From positions 4,278,001-4,342,000 of the forward strand of contig WOAB01000506.1 of the NCBI GenBank assembly GCA_027886185.1: a stretch of 64,000 nucleotides of DNA, written 5' to 3'. This document shows positions 31,471-42,277 of this stretch, piece by piece. Made by a program: the position numbers and the translations under genes. The stretch's first letter is position 1. Every line of letters begins with the position of its first letter. The notes under the pieces were generated by a model, which was not told the origin of the DNA, did no database searches, and worked only from the letters and a program-made list of their open reading frames with translations. Source of the stretch: Rheum nobile (Eukaryota; Streptophyta; Magnoliopsida; Caryophyllales; Polygonaceae).

Positions 31471-33592
31471 TGTAATAACCCTTAAAAGTCCCGAACTGTC
31501 ATTTTGTAAGAAAGACATGATGGGCAATTTATATAACCTCTGTAATAATTTCTTGAACAAAATATTATACGTTTAATAACCCTTAAAAGTCCCAGAGCCA
31601 AACCGCGACCGCGGCTCTATTTCCGCGACCGCGGATCGCTGGTTTGTCTTCTTCTTCCTCTGTTTTCGAACGCCGACGCTCGACTTTCCCACGTTTTCTT
31701 CAACGTTCGCCGGTGGGGGAGGCTAAACGCTTGGGTTGCCGGCGTTGAGACTCCTCTTCCCCTATAAAAGGAGGTCTTGGCAGCCCCAAATCTTCATCCA
31801 AACATCAGATCTCCATCTCTCTCCCTCTCGCTCGTGTTTTCGTCGTCGCCGGAGTTCGCAGCCGTTTCCGGAGTTTTTGGTGGTCGCCGGAGTGCCTTGG
31901 GAAGCCTTGGAGTGGTGGTGTTCGCGGTGGTGAAGGTAGTCATCGTCGTCATCGTCGTTGGTAAGCTCGGAACGTCTCCAAGCCGTCGTCGGAAGGGAGA
32001 ACCGCGACCGCGTGTATGAATTCCGCGACCGTGGCTCTGCCCAGATTTCCGCGACCGCGGATATGCTAACCGCGACAGCGGCTTTCCCAGCAAGCGCGGT
32101 CGTGGCGTTGGCAACCATGGCCGCGGCTTAGGCTTTTTCCCTTCGTTCGTTTCGTTTATTCGTTTCGTTCGTATCTTCATACCGTATCTAACTTAGGGTT
32201 CCGTCTTATATCCCGTCATCGTCATAGGAATCCGTACTCCGATTCAAGTCGCCAGATCTCGGAACCCGATCTCTTCCATTCGTCTAGACTAAGGCAAGTG
32301 GCGGTTCGCTCTTGCTCATTATTTCATGTTTCCCTTGATTATCAATTAATTGATTGTTAATTAAGATGGGATAAAAGTTGTTTTTTTCCGTTTGGGAACA
32401 GATTTAATTAAATGATGTGTTAAAATGTGACTTTATAATAGGTTGTATATAATGCTAGAAACAACGCTATTATATAGTTTGGTATGATATTACTGTAATG
32501 AGTTTTGGTGTGGATTTAAATGTGAACTTAAATGCTAGGAATGTTAATTCCTTACGAGAATTAGTCATTTCTTTATAACTTTGGTGTTAGGAAGTAAGTG
32601 CCCTAACACTCTTTTGGTCATGACCTACCCCTATCCGAAAATAGGGGTGGTGCACTCAGTTGGTTCCAATCTTCGGGATGTATTCCCAATCTTAAGGGAT
32701 TTATTCCCAATGTCTCATTACGAGATGTGAAATTAAAAGATTCAACTTTAATGTGCGTTTTCAGAATTAAATAAGATAGGTGCGGTTATGCACATGATTA
32801 ATAAACCCTCGGGCGAGGAGTACAACGTGGAAACCGCCCGGACTCTTGTTAGAGTAAGTCCCCTTTCTAATCTGGATTCGCATTACGCGGTGAGGTTGGT
32901 CGTGGACCCAAATAATCAAGGTCGTGTTTTAAAACTTGTGTGTGAAAACTTAACGTTCCCAAACATTTGTCATACGTTTCCTATAAGACTCATTTCCTTT
33001 GGAGTCTTCTTTTCATTGCATACCTTCTTTTATAAATCCGTGAAAGTTCCGGGTTATGTATCGTTCCTTCGGTTATTATTCGAGGGACAATGATAGTAAA
33101 TGGTTACGATCACTTGAACCATTCTGTTTATACCCTTGCATAGTCTTTCATTTGACTAACCAACCGGGTTTTATTCCTTGCATGGTTGGCTGGTGTCATC
33201 CGTCCTATACAGCACATCAGTGGTTGGTCCCCGAAGACTTGAAGTAACCAAACGAAGAAGAGGCTTGCAGTTGAAGATTAAGTGACAGTGTTTTAAGGTT
33301 ATTAAGTATTACTTTAATGTATATTCCTATAAACGAGTCATGTAATAGGGTTTGTTATAAAAGCCTTCCGCTGTGATTTCACTTTGATGTAAAACCGTCA
33401 TTCTCATTTTACGAGAGATCTTTTAATAAAAGATTGAGTTTCATTTAAAATGTCTTCTGCTGATTATCCTTTCATTATTTAATATACTTATTTAAGCTCA
33501 ATTGTTCCGATTAAAGCCTAGGGTGACTTTGGACAGTAACGTCTAAGGTCACTGGCGTGTAGCACTACCGACATAAGTCGGGGGTGTTACAC
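31471..33592 (+). repeat. 3' LTR of a Tekay/Del-like gypsy element (2122 bp)
   Basis: Starts TGTAATAACCC and ends GGGGGTGTTACA. Its polypurine tract lies before the Athila-like solo LTR, at about 30017-30027. It shares blocks with the solo LTR at 10068-12816 (GGCAAGTGG, GGTTCGCTCTTGCTCAT, AATAGGTTGTATAT, CAACGCTATTAT) but is diverged. CCGCGACCGCGG boxes occur at 31603, 31623, 32002, 32023, 32049 and 32070. TATAAAAGGAGG at about 31763 is a plausible TATA box. At 33593 it abuts the interior of a Tat LTR, so the element sat inside that LTR and the DNA on its left was lost. Confidence 0.75.
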
Positions 33593-33989
33593 AAAATAAG
33601 ATTAAACATATGAAAATATTAGCTTATCTCCTTTGAATAAGATATTGGTCGAATCGAATGATCTAATCGTCGGTCGCTTCAAGATTGAAATAAAGAATCA
33701 AACTTAGAGAACAATCGTAATAGAGCGAGAGAATTGCAAATAATAGCTGGTATTAGTGATAATGATCGTGTCTTTACAAGAGAAAGATTAACTCCTTTTA
33801 TACATAATTTACAAGACTCAACTAATTTATCCGTTGTCGTCCGAGTTTTCAGGGATTCGTCGAGTGGTTGCTCTAGCCGTCCGATATTCGCTCAACCGTC
33901 TCAACGTTCTTCTTTCTCCAGATCGTGGCCCAACTTGTTTACTTATTTGAGCCGGCTTGATGGACAACCAACAATTTCTAAGCCCAACA
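33593..33989 (-). repeat. 3' LTR of element D, left ~110 bp missing
   Basis: It matches 9319-9715 closely (AAATAAGATTAAAC ... AGCCCAACA). The missing left part was displaced when a Tekay-like element inserted, whose LTR ends at 33592. The interior next to it (33990-34003) reads ATTGCCCCAAGATC, the minus-strand polypurine box. Confidence 0.88.
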
Positions 33990-34265
33990 ATTGCCCCAAG
34001 ATCAAAGTGGGCCGGAGGAAGTGAAGCGGTTTCTGACGAGACGGTTTGATCTTCAGTCTGGCGAAAATCTCTTCCCGATTCTTCTTCAAATCACAGGCTA
34101 TCATGGCACTTCGTGAGTGTCCCAATGTTTTGACCACAGAGGAGGTGGTTTTACTGCGTTAAATAACCTTCAATCGGCTATCTTATCACCACAGAGCCTC
34201 ACGTCCTTGTTAAGGTAATTTCCCTTTTTTCAAATTTTTACCCTTCTTCTCCTTTCGCTGCTTCC

Positions 34266-36022
34266 ATGACGTCTTCAAGATCTAGGAGTAGAATCGCGTC
34301 TGGTGATCCTTCTGAAGATGAGAGTGCTTTCCCCCCTTTAGGACTCCTTAGTAGTTCTGATTCCGTTGGTGGAACCCTAACTCATGCCGAGTTGGATAAG
34401 GTTCTTGAAATTGGTCAGTTCCCCGTGGGCACTGTGGCTCGTCTTCCTCTTCCCCATGAGTGAGCCGACTGGTATGATAGAGATTGGGTTTGTTTCTTCG
34501 AGTACCCCTTTAGGATTGCCCCTTGTCAGGTCATGCCCCATACTTGGCGTTTACTTAGGGTAATCGATCTTGTCACTACCGGTGTCAAATTTGATTTTGA
34601 TTTCGACGCTTTGTGGTATTCTTACTACCTGAGTAGTCAGGGTTCTTCTAGGTTTCAGTTACGCCTTCATCGTGACAGAAAACCTTTAGCTTTGAACCTG
34701 GATGTTAACGACCGTGGGTGGAGAACTCATTTTTTCTTTGTAGAGCGTGAGTCGCTTGAAAGGGGGTCGATTGTTCCTTTTTGCTCTATGATTGGAGGAA
34801 GATAGGTATTGTATTCTTCCTTTGATTTTCCTTTGTTGGAAATCTTCTAAACACTTGCTTACGTGTTTTTTATCGCAGTGCCTGAACCATGAGAACCCGA
34901 GGATTTCGAGGTTGTGACCAAGGCTTTGCTCAAACTCCCCGAATCGGTGAGATACTTCAAGAACATCAATTTCTTAGCACCTGACCCTGTCGAGATGTCG
35001 ACTCCTTCCGCGTCCATCTCCAAAGGCACTTGTTCGTTCCTATAGGTATGCGTGTGGTTGGTCTTTGGAGTTTTCATATGCTTATGGTGTTGTGCTATTT
35101 TATCAGCGTCTCGTAGCGGTCGGTCCAACGCGCGTTTGTCGGGGAAAAGCCTTTTGGAGCAAAAGTTGTCGGCTGCCAAAGCGTCTTCTTTCAGGGCTAT
35201 CGTCAAGACCCGACCATCCGCTGGAGTAATCGCTTTAGACTCTCCATCGTCTAAGACATCAGGGGCGAAGAGAAAGGCATCGGTCGCTTTGGGTTCCCCG
35301 CCAGGGATGCTGAAAGAGAGAGCGGCAAGTGACTTGACTCGATTTATGGATCCAGAAGCCAAGAAAGAGATTGGCGACCTTTCTCCTATCGACTGTATGG
35401 ATGAAGCTATCGTTGGCGCCTGGAAAGTAAGTAGTAGAAGATTCGAATTCTTTTTTCTTTTTTTTTTGAAACTGATTACATGTTGTATGAAATGTAGGCC
35501 TTTCAGTACTAGATGGTCGCTTTCTCTACTATACAGGAATTGAGTGATAGGTCTGACAAGCGAATCACACATGCGAAGAGTCAGGCGAAGGCTGCCAAGG
35601 ACCGTGTGAGGATTGTCAAGAAGGAGTTGATGTCGGTCAATGAGGAACTTCAATCCCAAGTCAAGGAGGCTGAGAAGCGTCGTGAAAAAGATGCTCGGAC
35701 CGCTGGTGACGTAGGGACTTATTATTGTTTGAAGTCTCGCATTGAGATGATGGAGGAGTTCGCCGCTGATACTCATGTGGATTGGGATGTTGAAGGGGAG
35801 TGATCCAATCTGGACCTCTTGTATCCTGATGGCAATCCCGGTGAAGAGCTCTTTAAGTTGGCTGGCTTGGAGGGAGGAGAGGACGACCAAAAAGATAATG
35901 CCGATTTTGAAGCGGTTGAGGAGGTTGAGAAGGTTGAAGACGCGCCGAAGATTCTCTCTGAAGCGACAACTAATACGGAAGTCGATCCTGTGCAAGCCAA
36001 AGAGAAGTCGGACAAGTCTTAG
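34266..36022 (+). pseudogene. antisense extra ORF of element D, broken
   Basis: The same four-exon gene as in C and B, starting MTSSRSRSRIASGDPSEDES at ATG 34266. Exon 1 has the TGA at 34461-34463 shared with C and an in-frame 57-bp deletion (equivalent to 12998-13054 of C, with TTG at both edges). A G5 run near 34768 has lost a base relative to the G6 inferred for the parent. Exon 2 has TGA at 34890-34892. Exon 4 (from 35498) has TAG at 35510-35512 and TGA at 35801-35803. The terminal stop is at 36020-36022. It is clearly a pseudogene. Confidence 0.78.
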
Positions 36023-36127
36023 TATGTATGAAGATCGTGTAATTTGTCTGAAAACATTCTGACTATTTAGATACTTTTATCGTGACACCTTGTGCCCCAT
36101 CGCGGAGATGGGATGGATAATATTTTG

Positions 36128-36153
36128 GCAACCCGTCCACCATCGCGGGTCAC
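36128..36153. terminator. hairpin after the antisense ORF (element D), weakened
   Basis: GCAACCCG at 36128-36135 faces CGGGTCAC at 36146-36153 around loop TCCACCATCG. It is the counterpart of the perfect hairpin at 14644-14669, but with two uncompensated changes, both of C-to-T/G-to-A type. This fits decay in a dead copy. Confidence 0.4.
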
Positions 36154-36550
36154 GTATTTTGTAAGTTGTTTTAGTACTTGCTACGTACCCTGTGTTTGTG
36201 TGTTTCTTTGCAGGTAGACTTCGTCGATTGCGCCTTGGCCGTGACGCGAATCGTTTGGTCGTAGCGACCTGTAATTGTAGGTGTCAGTGTAGCATGCTTT
36301 GTGTGTTTAGGGAAGAGTAGTTTGTATCATATGGTAAAGACGAGTACCTTGAATAGGACAAACCTTTTGTAAAAGAGGATATTTTTGTGTTGTTTCCTCC
36401 ATTCCCTACGTATTGATCGATTTGGATGTTTATAAGAGCTGATTTGTATATGGTAAGGATATCCTTTTGAATGTCAAGTTTATCTTCAAGGCCTCTCGTT
36501 CCTGTTCACATTGCATTTAAGAGTACAAAAAAGAAAGATCTTGGGGGCGA

Positions 36551-36572
36551 CCGTTGGGGGGTGACCCAACGG
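36551..36572. other. second conserved hairpin in the spacer (element D)
   Basis: CCGTTGGG at 36551-36558 is an exact inverted repeat of CCCAACGG at 36565-36572, loop GGGTGA minus edges, the same as 15066-15087 in element C. It lies just beyond the integrase stop at 36655. Confidence 0.5.
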
Positions 36573-36654
36573 CCCTCCGATTCTTAAGTCAGTGATCGTA
36601 ATTCAAGCGAATATGAATGAATAGATATACAAAAAATGTACAGAGTAGGGACGT

Positions 36655-36768
36655 TCAGAAATGATACAACTTTAAGTGGGTCGCGTTCCAACTTCTGGGG
36701 ATCGGCTGTCCGTCTTTTGTTTCTAGTCGATATGCTCCTTGTCCGACGACTTCCTTGATGAGGTAAGG
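36655..36768 (-). pseudogene. pol: integrase C-terminal tail of element D
   Basis: Minus-strand codons reading towards KLYHF and the TGA at 36655-36657. They correspond to 15172-15285 of element C. The frame is cut by the Athila-like insertion, whose 5-bp duplication TAAGG occupies 36764-36768 and 42273-42277. The remainder of integrase lies from 42278. Confidence 0.8.
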
Positions 36769-38138
36769 TGATAACAGGAATTTGTCGTTCTAATTCCTAC
36801 TATGCAAAATATCCAAACAAACCTTAAACCGTAGTCCTAGGTAAGTACAGGTCGAATCCACAGGGAGGCGAATTCTATCTTAATATGCAATTTGTATGTG
36901 AAACTAAAGTAACCAAATGAGGGTTTTTTTTGTTTTAAGTAATCTAAGCATGCAAAAGTAAACAAGGTAATAGTTGATGAAATCAGTAATGGGAAAATCA
37001 CTTAGTCAAACAACATCCACTATTCGTATGACAAGTTGATCCTAGATACTCATTCAAAATCACATGCAATGGTAATTCCAATTCCTTTTCAGATATAACT
37101 AATAGCACAACCAGATACTATTAGCACTAACTAATTAAACAACCCTGAAACTATCAAGATTCAGTTTAACAGCAGCCTTACGGATAGGAATATAGTTGGA
37201 TACAATTCTAGCATAAAACAACCAGCTTTTATCCTAGAATGTAAATCAATTCTCTTCTGCATAAGATTAGCACAACCAGATACTAATACAATGCAGTTGC
37301 TACTAAGAAATAGATATGCTCAACCAGTAACAATCTAAATCTAGCAATAGATTAATAACAATAAACCCTAGTTGCGTCCAAATAGAGATTATCAATATCA
37401 ATCATAAACAACTTAAGCAAGAGAAAGATAAAAACCATGCAATAGATTAAGAACGAGAATCTTACAACTGAATCAAAACGAAAGCTTCAGCGTCTGACTA
37501 AGCCAGGGAGGATTAGTTCTTCATAGTAGAAAAAGTACATAGAATGGAAAATTGAAATTAGGGTTTCGAGATTTGATAATAGATTGGCAAAAAGCTTTTT
37601 CTCTACCCTAATATACTAAAGGAAATAAAATCTAAATTAACCTAAAATGAAATAATAAATCGTAATAAAATAATAATAATAATAACAAACTAAAACAAGG
37701 AAATTAATCCCGTAAGCATTCTCGGCCTCCAATTCTCGGCGTGGCTCGTCCGCATCACGTGATGGCCCAACTCCAATTCAGCACACATCTCGGCCCAATT
37801 CAAGCGGCGGCCCATTCCATGCATCAGCTTCAGCACGCCGATGTCATGCGGTGTCATCATCTCCAACTTCTTCAATTCAATTCACATGGGACTTCACGTG
37901 GGCTCCAGCCAATTTGACGCGGGTACTGTTTCTTCATTTTGGCCCACTTTCCTCAATTTAGGCCTTTATTCACTTGGGCCTAATTCTTCCTTCCAAATTC
38001 CAACATCAGCACTCACGCGATCTAATTAATTAATTCGGCCCCACACGCCTTGCACATGAATGTGTCTAAATCTACCCGAATGGCACCAATAAAACCTCTA
38101 ATGACTCTTACTTAAGCCCTACAAAGTAGTGCTTATCA
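36769..38138 (-). repeat. 3' LTR of the Athila-like element
   Basis: Plus-strand start TGATAACAGG and end GTGCTTATCA. It matches the right-hand LTR with only a few substitutions and small indels (for example the length of the AAT run at about 37670-37685). In minus-strand sense the adjoining interior (38139-38157) reads as the purine-rich tract CTAAGCATGGGGTGATT. Confidence 0.92.
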
Positions 38139-39677
38139 AATCACCCCATGCTTAGACCTTTGCTCGTCCTCGAGTAAACTAATAAAGAGTCTACTCCTCC
38201 AATGTAGCATCCAAGGTCTCAGGAAGCATATCCTCCAACTAAGAGTCACCTAACCCATGCCAAGCTCCTGACACCAATCTCATTCACAACACATCCATAA
38301 CTCAACAAGCTTAAGGGGCAAGCAGAGTACTTCTCCCAAGCTAAACCCGGACATCCAATAGTGAGAGTAACCTCTAATCCTAACCTCCATCTATTACTCC
38401 TTATGTCTCCTAGAGTGACCTACCCGACAATCCTTCTTTGACTCCTCTTCTTATGACGCCTCGCCAAGAATAATGAGAAATCCTAAAATCACTCTTCTTC
38501 TTTTTCACTCGTTTTGCCAAGGCGCCCTTTCGGGTTTTCAACAAGCCACTCATTTCATTTTCCAATAGATGTGCTCACATAAGCTCACGTCACTCTTGAC
38601 CTCATATTACCCCAGCCTAATGCTGGTCCAAGCCACCTGCTTATTGCCTAGGCCGCCCTTTCGGGTTTTCGACCACTCCTAGGATTTTTATAATAGCCTT
38701 TTTCAAATTTTTGGCTCTTTTCATTTTTTTTTTCATTTTTCTCCTCAGCAGCGTAGCAAGTATAAAACCTCACCCCATGCTTAAACATTGCATTGTCCTC
38801 AATGTAATGAAAGACAAAAGAATAAAGCACAGGGAAAAGCAAAAAATAACTCACAACGTTGCCGAGTTGACTTCGACACTTCCTTGTTGCTGGCGGTGTA
38901 GTCATAAAAGTTCATGTCCTGGATGTCTGGCATCAACGTTATTATCTTCATCTACCGTGCAACCATAAGAAACCACTGTAAAGTGCGGTGGTTATACAGG
39001 AACTCAGGGCGGCACGGCCTTCAACTCTATCAACTTGTACCATGCAACCAAAAGGAACCACTGTGGGGAGTAGTGGTCAATCAAGGGAACGGGGTTGCAA
39101 GGCCTTCAAAAAAATGGGCCCAGATGTCATCTTGGTTGGGCCCTGGTGTACCTCCTCTCCAGCTGTCGACTGCAGGGCCATCATCATTGCCAAATAAATA
39201 TAGGGTGAATGTATTCCTCCGTTTAGCAACATGGTGCGCACCTCTCCGTGGGGAACTCTGGACAAATGGGTAATTTTTTTTTTTTTTAACTTTTTCTCCC
39301 CGTTTAAGGTCTTTTCGGGGTATCTTATTTTCGTCTTTTGCTCCCCGTTTAAGGTTTTTTCGGGGCCCATTTTTTTTGATTTTAAATTTTTTTTTTATTT
39401 TTATTTTTGAGAAAGTGCGGCGGTCGCCTTTTTTAGGTCGTGGCCAACTTTCTTGGCGAGGCAATTGCGGCGGTCGCCGTAAGGTTTGCGGCGGGCGCTG
39501 TGAACACCATCTTCGTTTTTTCGCGCTTCCTGTAGGTTAGTTCGACACAGAAAAGAAAAACTAAAAGGAAAAACAAAAGAAAAGACTAAGGGAAAGGGAA
39601 ATAAACTAACTAACCTCGGGTTGCCTCCCGAGTAGCGCCTTAGTTAATGTCGTGGCTCGACATAGTGCTCAACCTCT
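38139..39677 (-). other. non-coding interior of the Athila-like element
   Basis: About 1.5 kb without a supported gene, replacing what would be pol in a complete Athila. It contains two copies of GCCCTTTCGGGTTTTC (about 38523 and 38650), two small hairpins of the form CCCCGTTTAAGGTxTTTTCGGGG at about 39298 and 39347, and GGCGGTCGCC motifs at about 39419-39480. Confidence 0.6.
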
Positions 39678-40767
39678 TCAACTCGGGTTGCTCCTATCAC
39701 TTGAACTCCTGAGGTCTATATCAGGGGGATGCCGCTTTGTGTGCTCCATGTTGAGCCTTTCCCCCTTGCTTGTGCACTTGCTGATGGGAGGACCGCTGTT
39801 CATATCTATGAATGCACTTGCCATCTTCAGGAACGGTCTACCCAACATCTCAAGGGCTGCATGTATGTCCTGCCCCGTATCCAACATGTAAAAATCTGCC
39901 ACCTGAATTAAGGCTTCCTTCTTGTGCTTCCCCTTTGGTTTCTTCTTTATATTGCCCAGCGCCCTTAAGAACTCTGTGTATCGAGGGATGCAATTTTCCA
40001 GTTCGATCAAGGGAATGGTTACCTCGCAGATACTGAAGGTTTCATATAGCTCTTTGTCTTCCTTCAGCCTTCGAGTATCTTGTATTGCCTCAGGGAGGGG
40101 TGTGACGGGGTGCAGCGAGACAAGTGGAAAGGAGTTGAGATGTACATACTCATCATAGGCAGCCTCAAGAGGGTCGGGGGCTGCCCGGGCGTTTTTGAGA
40201 GGAACAAGCGTCGTAGGATCGTTTTCGCGATCGTGACTCTCCTCCTCTTGGTCGCTGAATTCCTCCAGTCCCAAAAAATAATCTTCTTCAGAAAGCACAA
40301 CGCGGTCCAAAATATCATCTGGAATTCCAATCTCCTCAGTGGGTGAACCGAGGTCAAGGAATACCTCATGCGGTCTCAGAGTTGTCGACTCCTTTGCTTC
40401 AAGTTTACTCACCACTTGAGAGATTTGACCAAATTGTCTTTCCAGGTTCTGAATGCTAGCTTGTGTACTTTCCCTGGAACTGTATGTGGCTCTTGGTCAA
40501 CTTAGCAACATTAAGGTTCACGTTGGTAACACTCTCATTAAGGTTCACGTTGCTCTGCATCAGCATCTTCATCATATCCTCCAAAGAAGGTGAAGGATTA
40601 CCCTGTTGTTGGTTTGGTTCTGGGTAGAACTCCTGGTAGTCATGATCATATGAAGGGTATTGCAGGTTTCCATAACTCGAATTGGGGTGATTTCTCCACC
40701 CTGGAGTGTATGCGTATGAGTATGGGTCATATTGCGGCTCCTGATGGAAGTGGGGAAATCTATCCAT
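39678..40767 (-). pseudogene. gag: Athila-type gag/protease fragment
   Basis: Two minus-strand blocks. The first (40767-40456) starts MDRFPHFHQEPQYD and has the Asn/Pro/Gln/Tyr-rich sequence usual before the Athila zinc region (GWRNHPNSSYGN, MQSNVNLNE). The second (40415-39678, 245 codons) is in another frame and holds the acidic linker plus the protease-proximal motif LGRPFLKMASAFIDMNSG. The gag capsid core and a catalytic DTGA are not seen, and the frame shifts between the blocks. It may be a remnant that only supplies packaging RNA. Nothing here would make a functional polyprotein. Confidence 0.7.
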
Positions 40768-40880
40768 CTCTGTAACAAAATCAAAAAGGAAAAACAAAAA
40801 TCAATAGCACGGGTGTGGACCGTAAGATAGGTCCACACAATAGTTGACACACAAATCGCACACAAAATAGATTATTGCCT

Positions 40881-40897
40881 CCCCGGCAACGGCGCCA
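40881..40897 (-). promoter_or_regulatory. primer-binding site of the Athila-like element (tRNA-Asp)
   Basis: The minus strand reads TGGCGCCGTTGCCGGGG three bases after the LTR. From memory this is the exact complement of the 3' end of plant tRNA-Asp (GGCAACGGCGCCA), the primer of Athila elements. It fixes the orientation of the element. Confidence 0.88.
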
Positions 40898-40900
40898 ATT

Positions 40901-42272
40901 TGATAACAGGAATTTGCCGTTCTAATTCCTACTATGCAAAATATCCAAACAAACCTTAAACCGTATTCCTAGGTAAGTACATGTTGAATCCACAGGGAGG
41001 CGAATTCTGTCTTAATATGCAATTTGTATGTCAAACTAAAGTAACCAAATGGGGGTTTTGTTTGTTTTAAGTAATCTAAGCATGTAAAAGTAAACAAGGT
41101 AATAGTTGATGAAATCAGTAATGGAAAAATCACTTAGTCAAATAACATCCACTATTCGTATGACAAGTTGATCCAAGATACTCATTCAAAATCACATGCA
41201 ATGGTAATTCCAATTCCTTTTCAGATATAACTAATAGCACAACCAGATACTATTAGCACTAACTAATTAAACAACCCTGAAACTATCAAGATTCAGTTTA
41301 ACAGCAGCCTTACGGATAGGAATATAGTTGGATACAATTCTAGCATAAAACAACCAGCTTTTATCCTAGAATGTAAATCAATTCTCTTCTGCATAAGATT
41401 AGCACAACCAGATACTAATACGATGCAGTTGCTACTCAGAAATAGATATGCTCAACCAGTAACAATCTAAATCTAGCAATAGATTAATAACAATAAACCC
41501 TAGTTGCGTCCAAATAGAGATTATCAATATCAATCATAAACAACTTAAGCAAGAGAAAGATAAAAACCATGCAATAGATTAAGAACGAGAATCTTACAAC
41601 TGAATCAAAACGAAAGCTTCAGCGTCTGACTAAGCCAAGGAGGCTTAGTTCTTCATAGTAGAAAAGTACGTAGAATGGAAAATTGAAATTAGGGTTTCGA
41701 GATTTGATAATAGATTGGCAAAAAGCCTTTTCTCTACCCTAATATACTAAAGGAAATAAAATCTAAATTAACCTAAAATGAAATAATAAATCGTAATAAA
41801 ATAATAATAATAATAATAATAAACTAAAACAGGGAAATTAATCTCGTAAGCATTCTCGGCCTCCAATTCTCGGCGTGGCTCGTCCGCATCACGTGATGGC
41901 CTAACTCTAATTCGGCAGACATCTCTGCCCAATTCAAGCGGCGGCCCATTCCATGCACCAGCTTCAGCACGCCGACGTCATGCGGTGTCATCATCTCCAG
42001 CTTCTTCAATTCAATTCACGCGAGACTTCACGTGGGCTCCAGCCAATTTGACGCGGGTACTGTTTCTTCATTTTGGCCCACTTTCCTCAATTTAGGCCTT
42101 TATTCACTTGGGCCTAATTCTTCCTTCCAAATTCCAGCATCAGCACTCACGCGGGCTAATTAATTAATTCGGCCCCACACGCCTTGCACATGAATGTGTC
42201 TAAATCTACCCGAATGGCACCAATAAAACCTCTAATGACTCTTACTTAAGCCCTACAAAGTAGTGCTTATCA
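40901..42272 (-). repeat. 5' LTR of the Athila-like element
   Basis: 1372 bp, starts TGATAACAGG and ends GTGCTTATCA. It is the promoter-bearing LTR in the minus-strand sense. It is near-identical to 36769-38138. Confidence 0.92.
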
Positions 42273-42277
42273 TAAGG

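Larger units (their letters stand above)
36023..36654. other. spacer between converging genes, element D
   Basis: About 630 bp closely matching 14539-15171 of element C and holding the same two hairpins. No reading frame. The two spacers are nearly as similar as the genes around them. Confidence 0.6.
36769..42272 (-). mobile_element. Athila-like non-autonomous LTR element nested in element D (5504 bp)
   Basis: LTRs at 36769-38138 (1370 bp) and 40901-42272 (1372 bp) are nearly identical, with a perfect TAAGG duplication at 36764-36768 and 42273-42277. On the minus strand the 5' LTR (right) is followed by a tRNA-Asp primer-binding site. The 2.76-kb interior encodes only gag/protease fragments; there is no RT, RNase H or integrase. 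Such elements rely on a full Athila relative. The near-identity of the LTRs and the clean duplication suggest a young insertion, later than D. Confidence 0.9.

Noticed and set aside
38914..39273. 119-codon plus-strand frame in the Athila-like element
   Set aside because: Opposite to the element's coding strand, no family, and no support from the related LTR elements.
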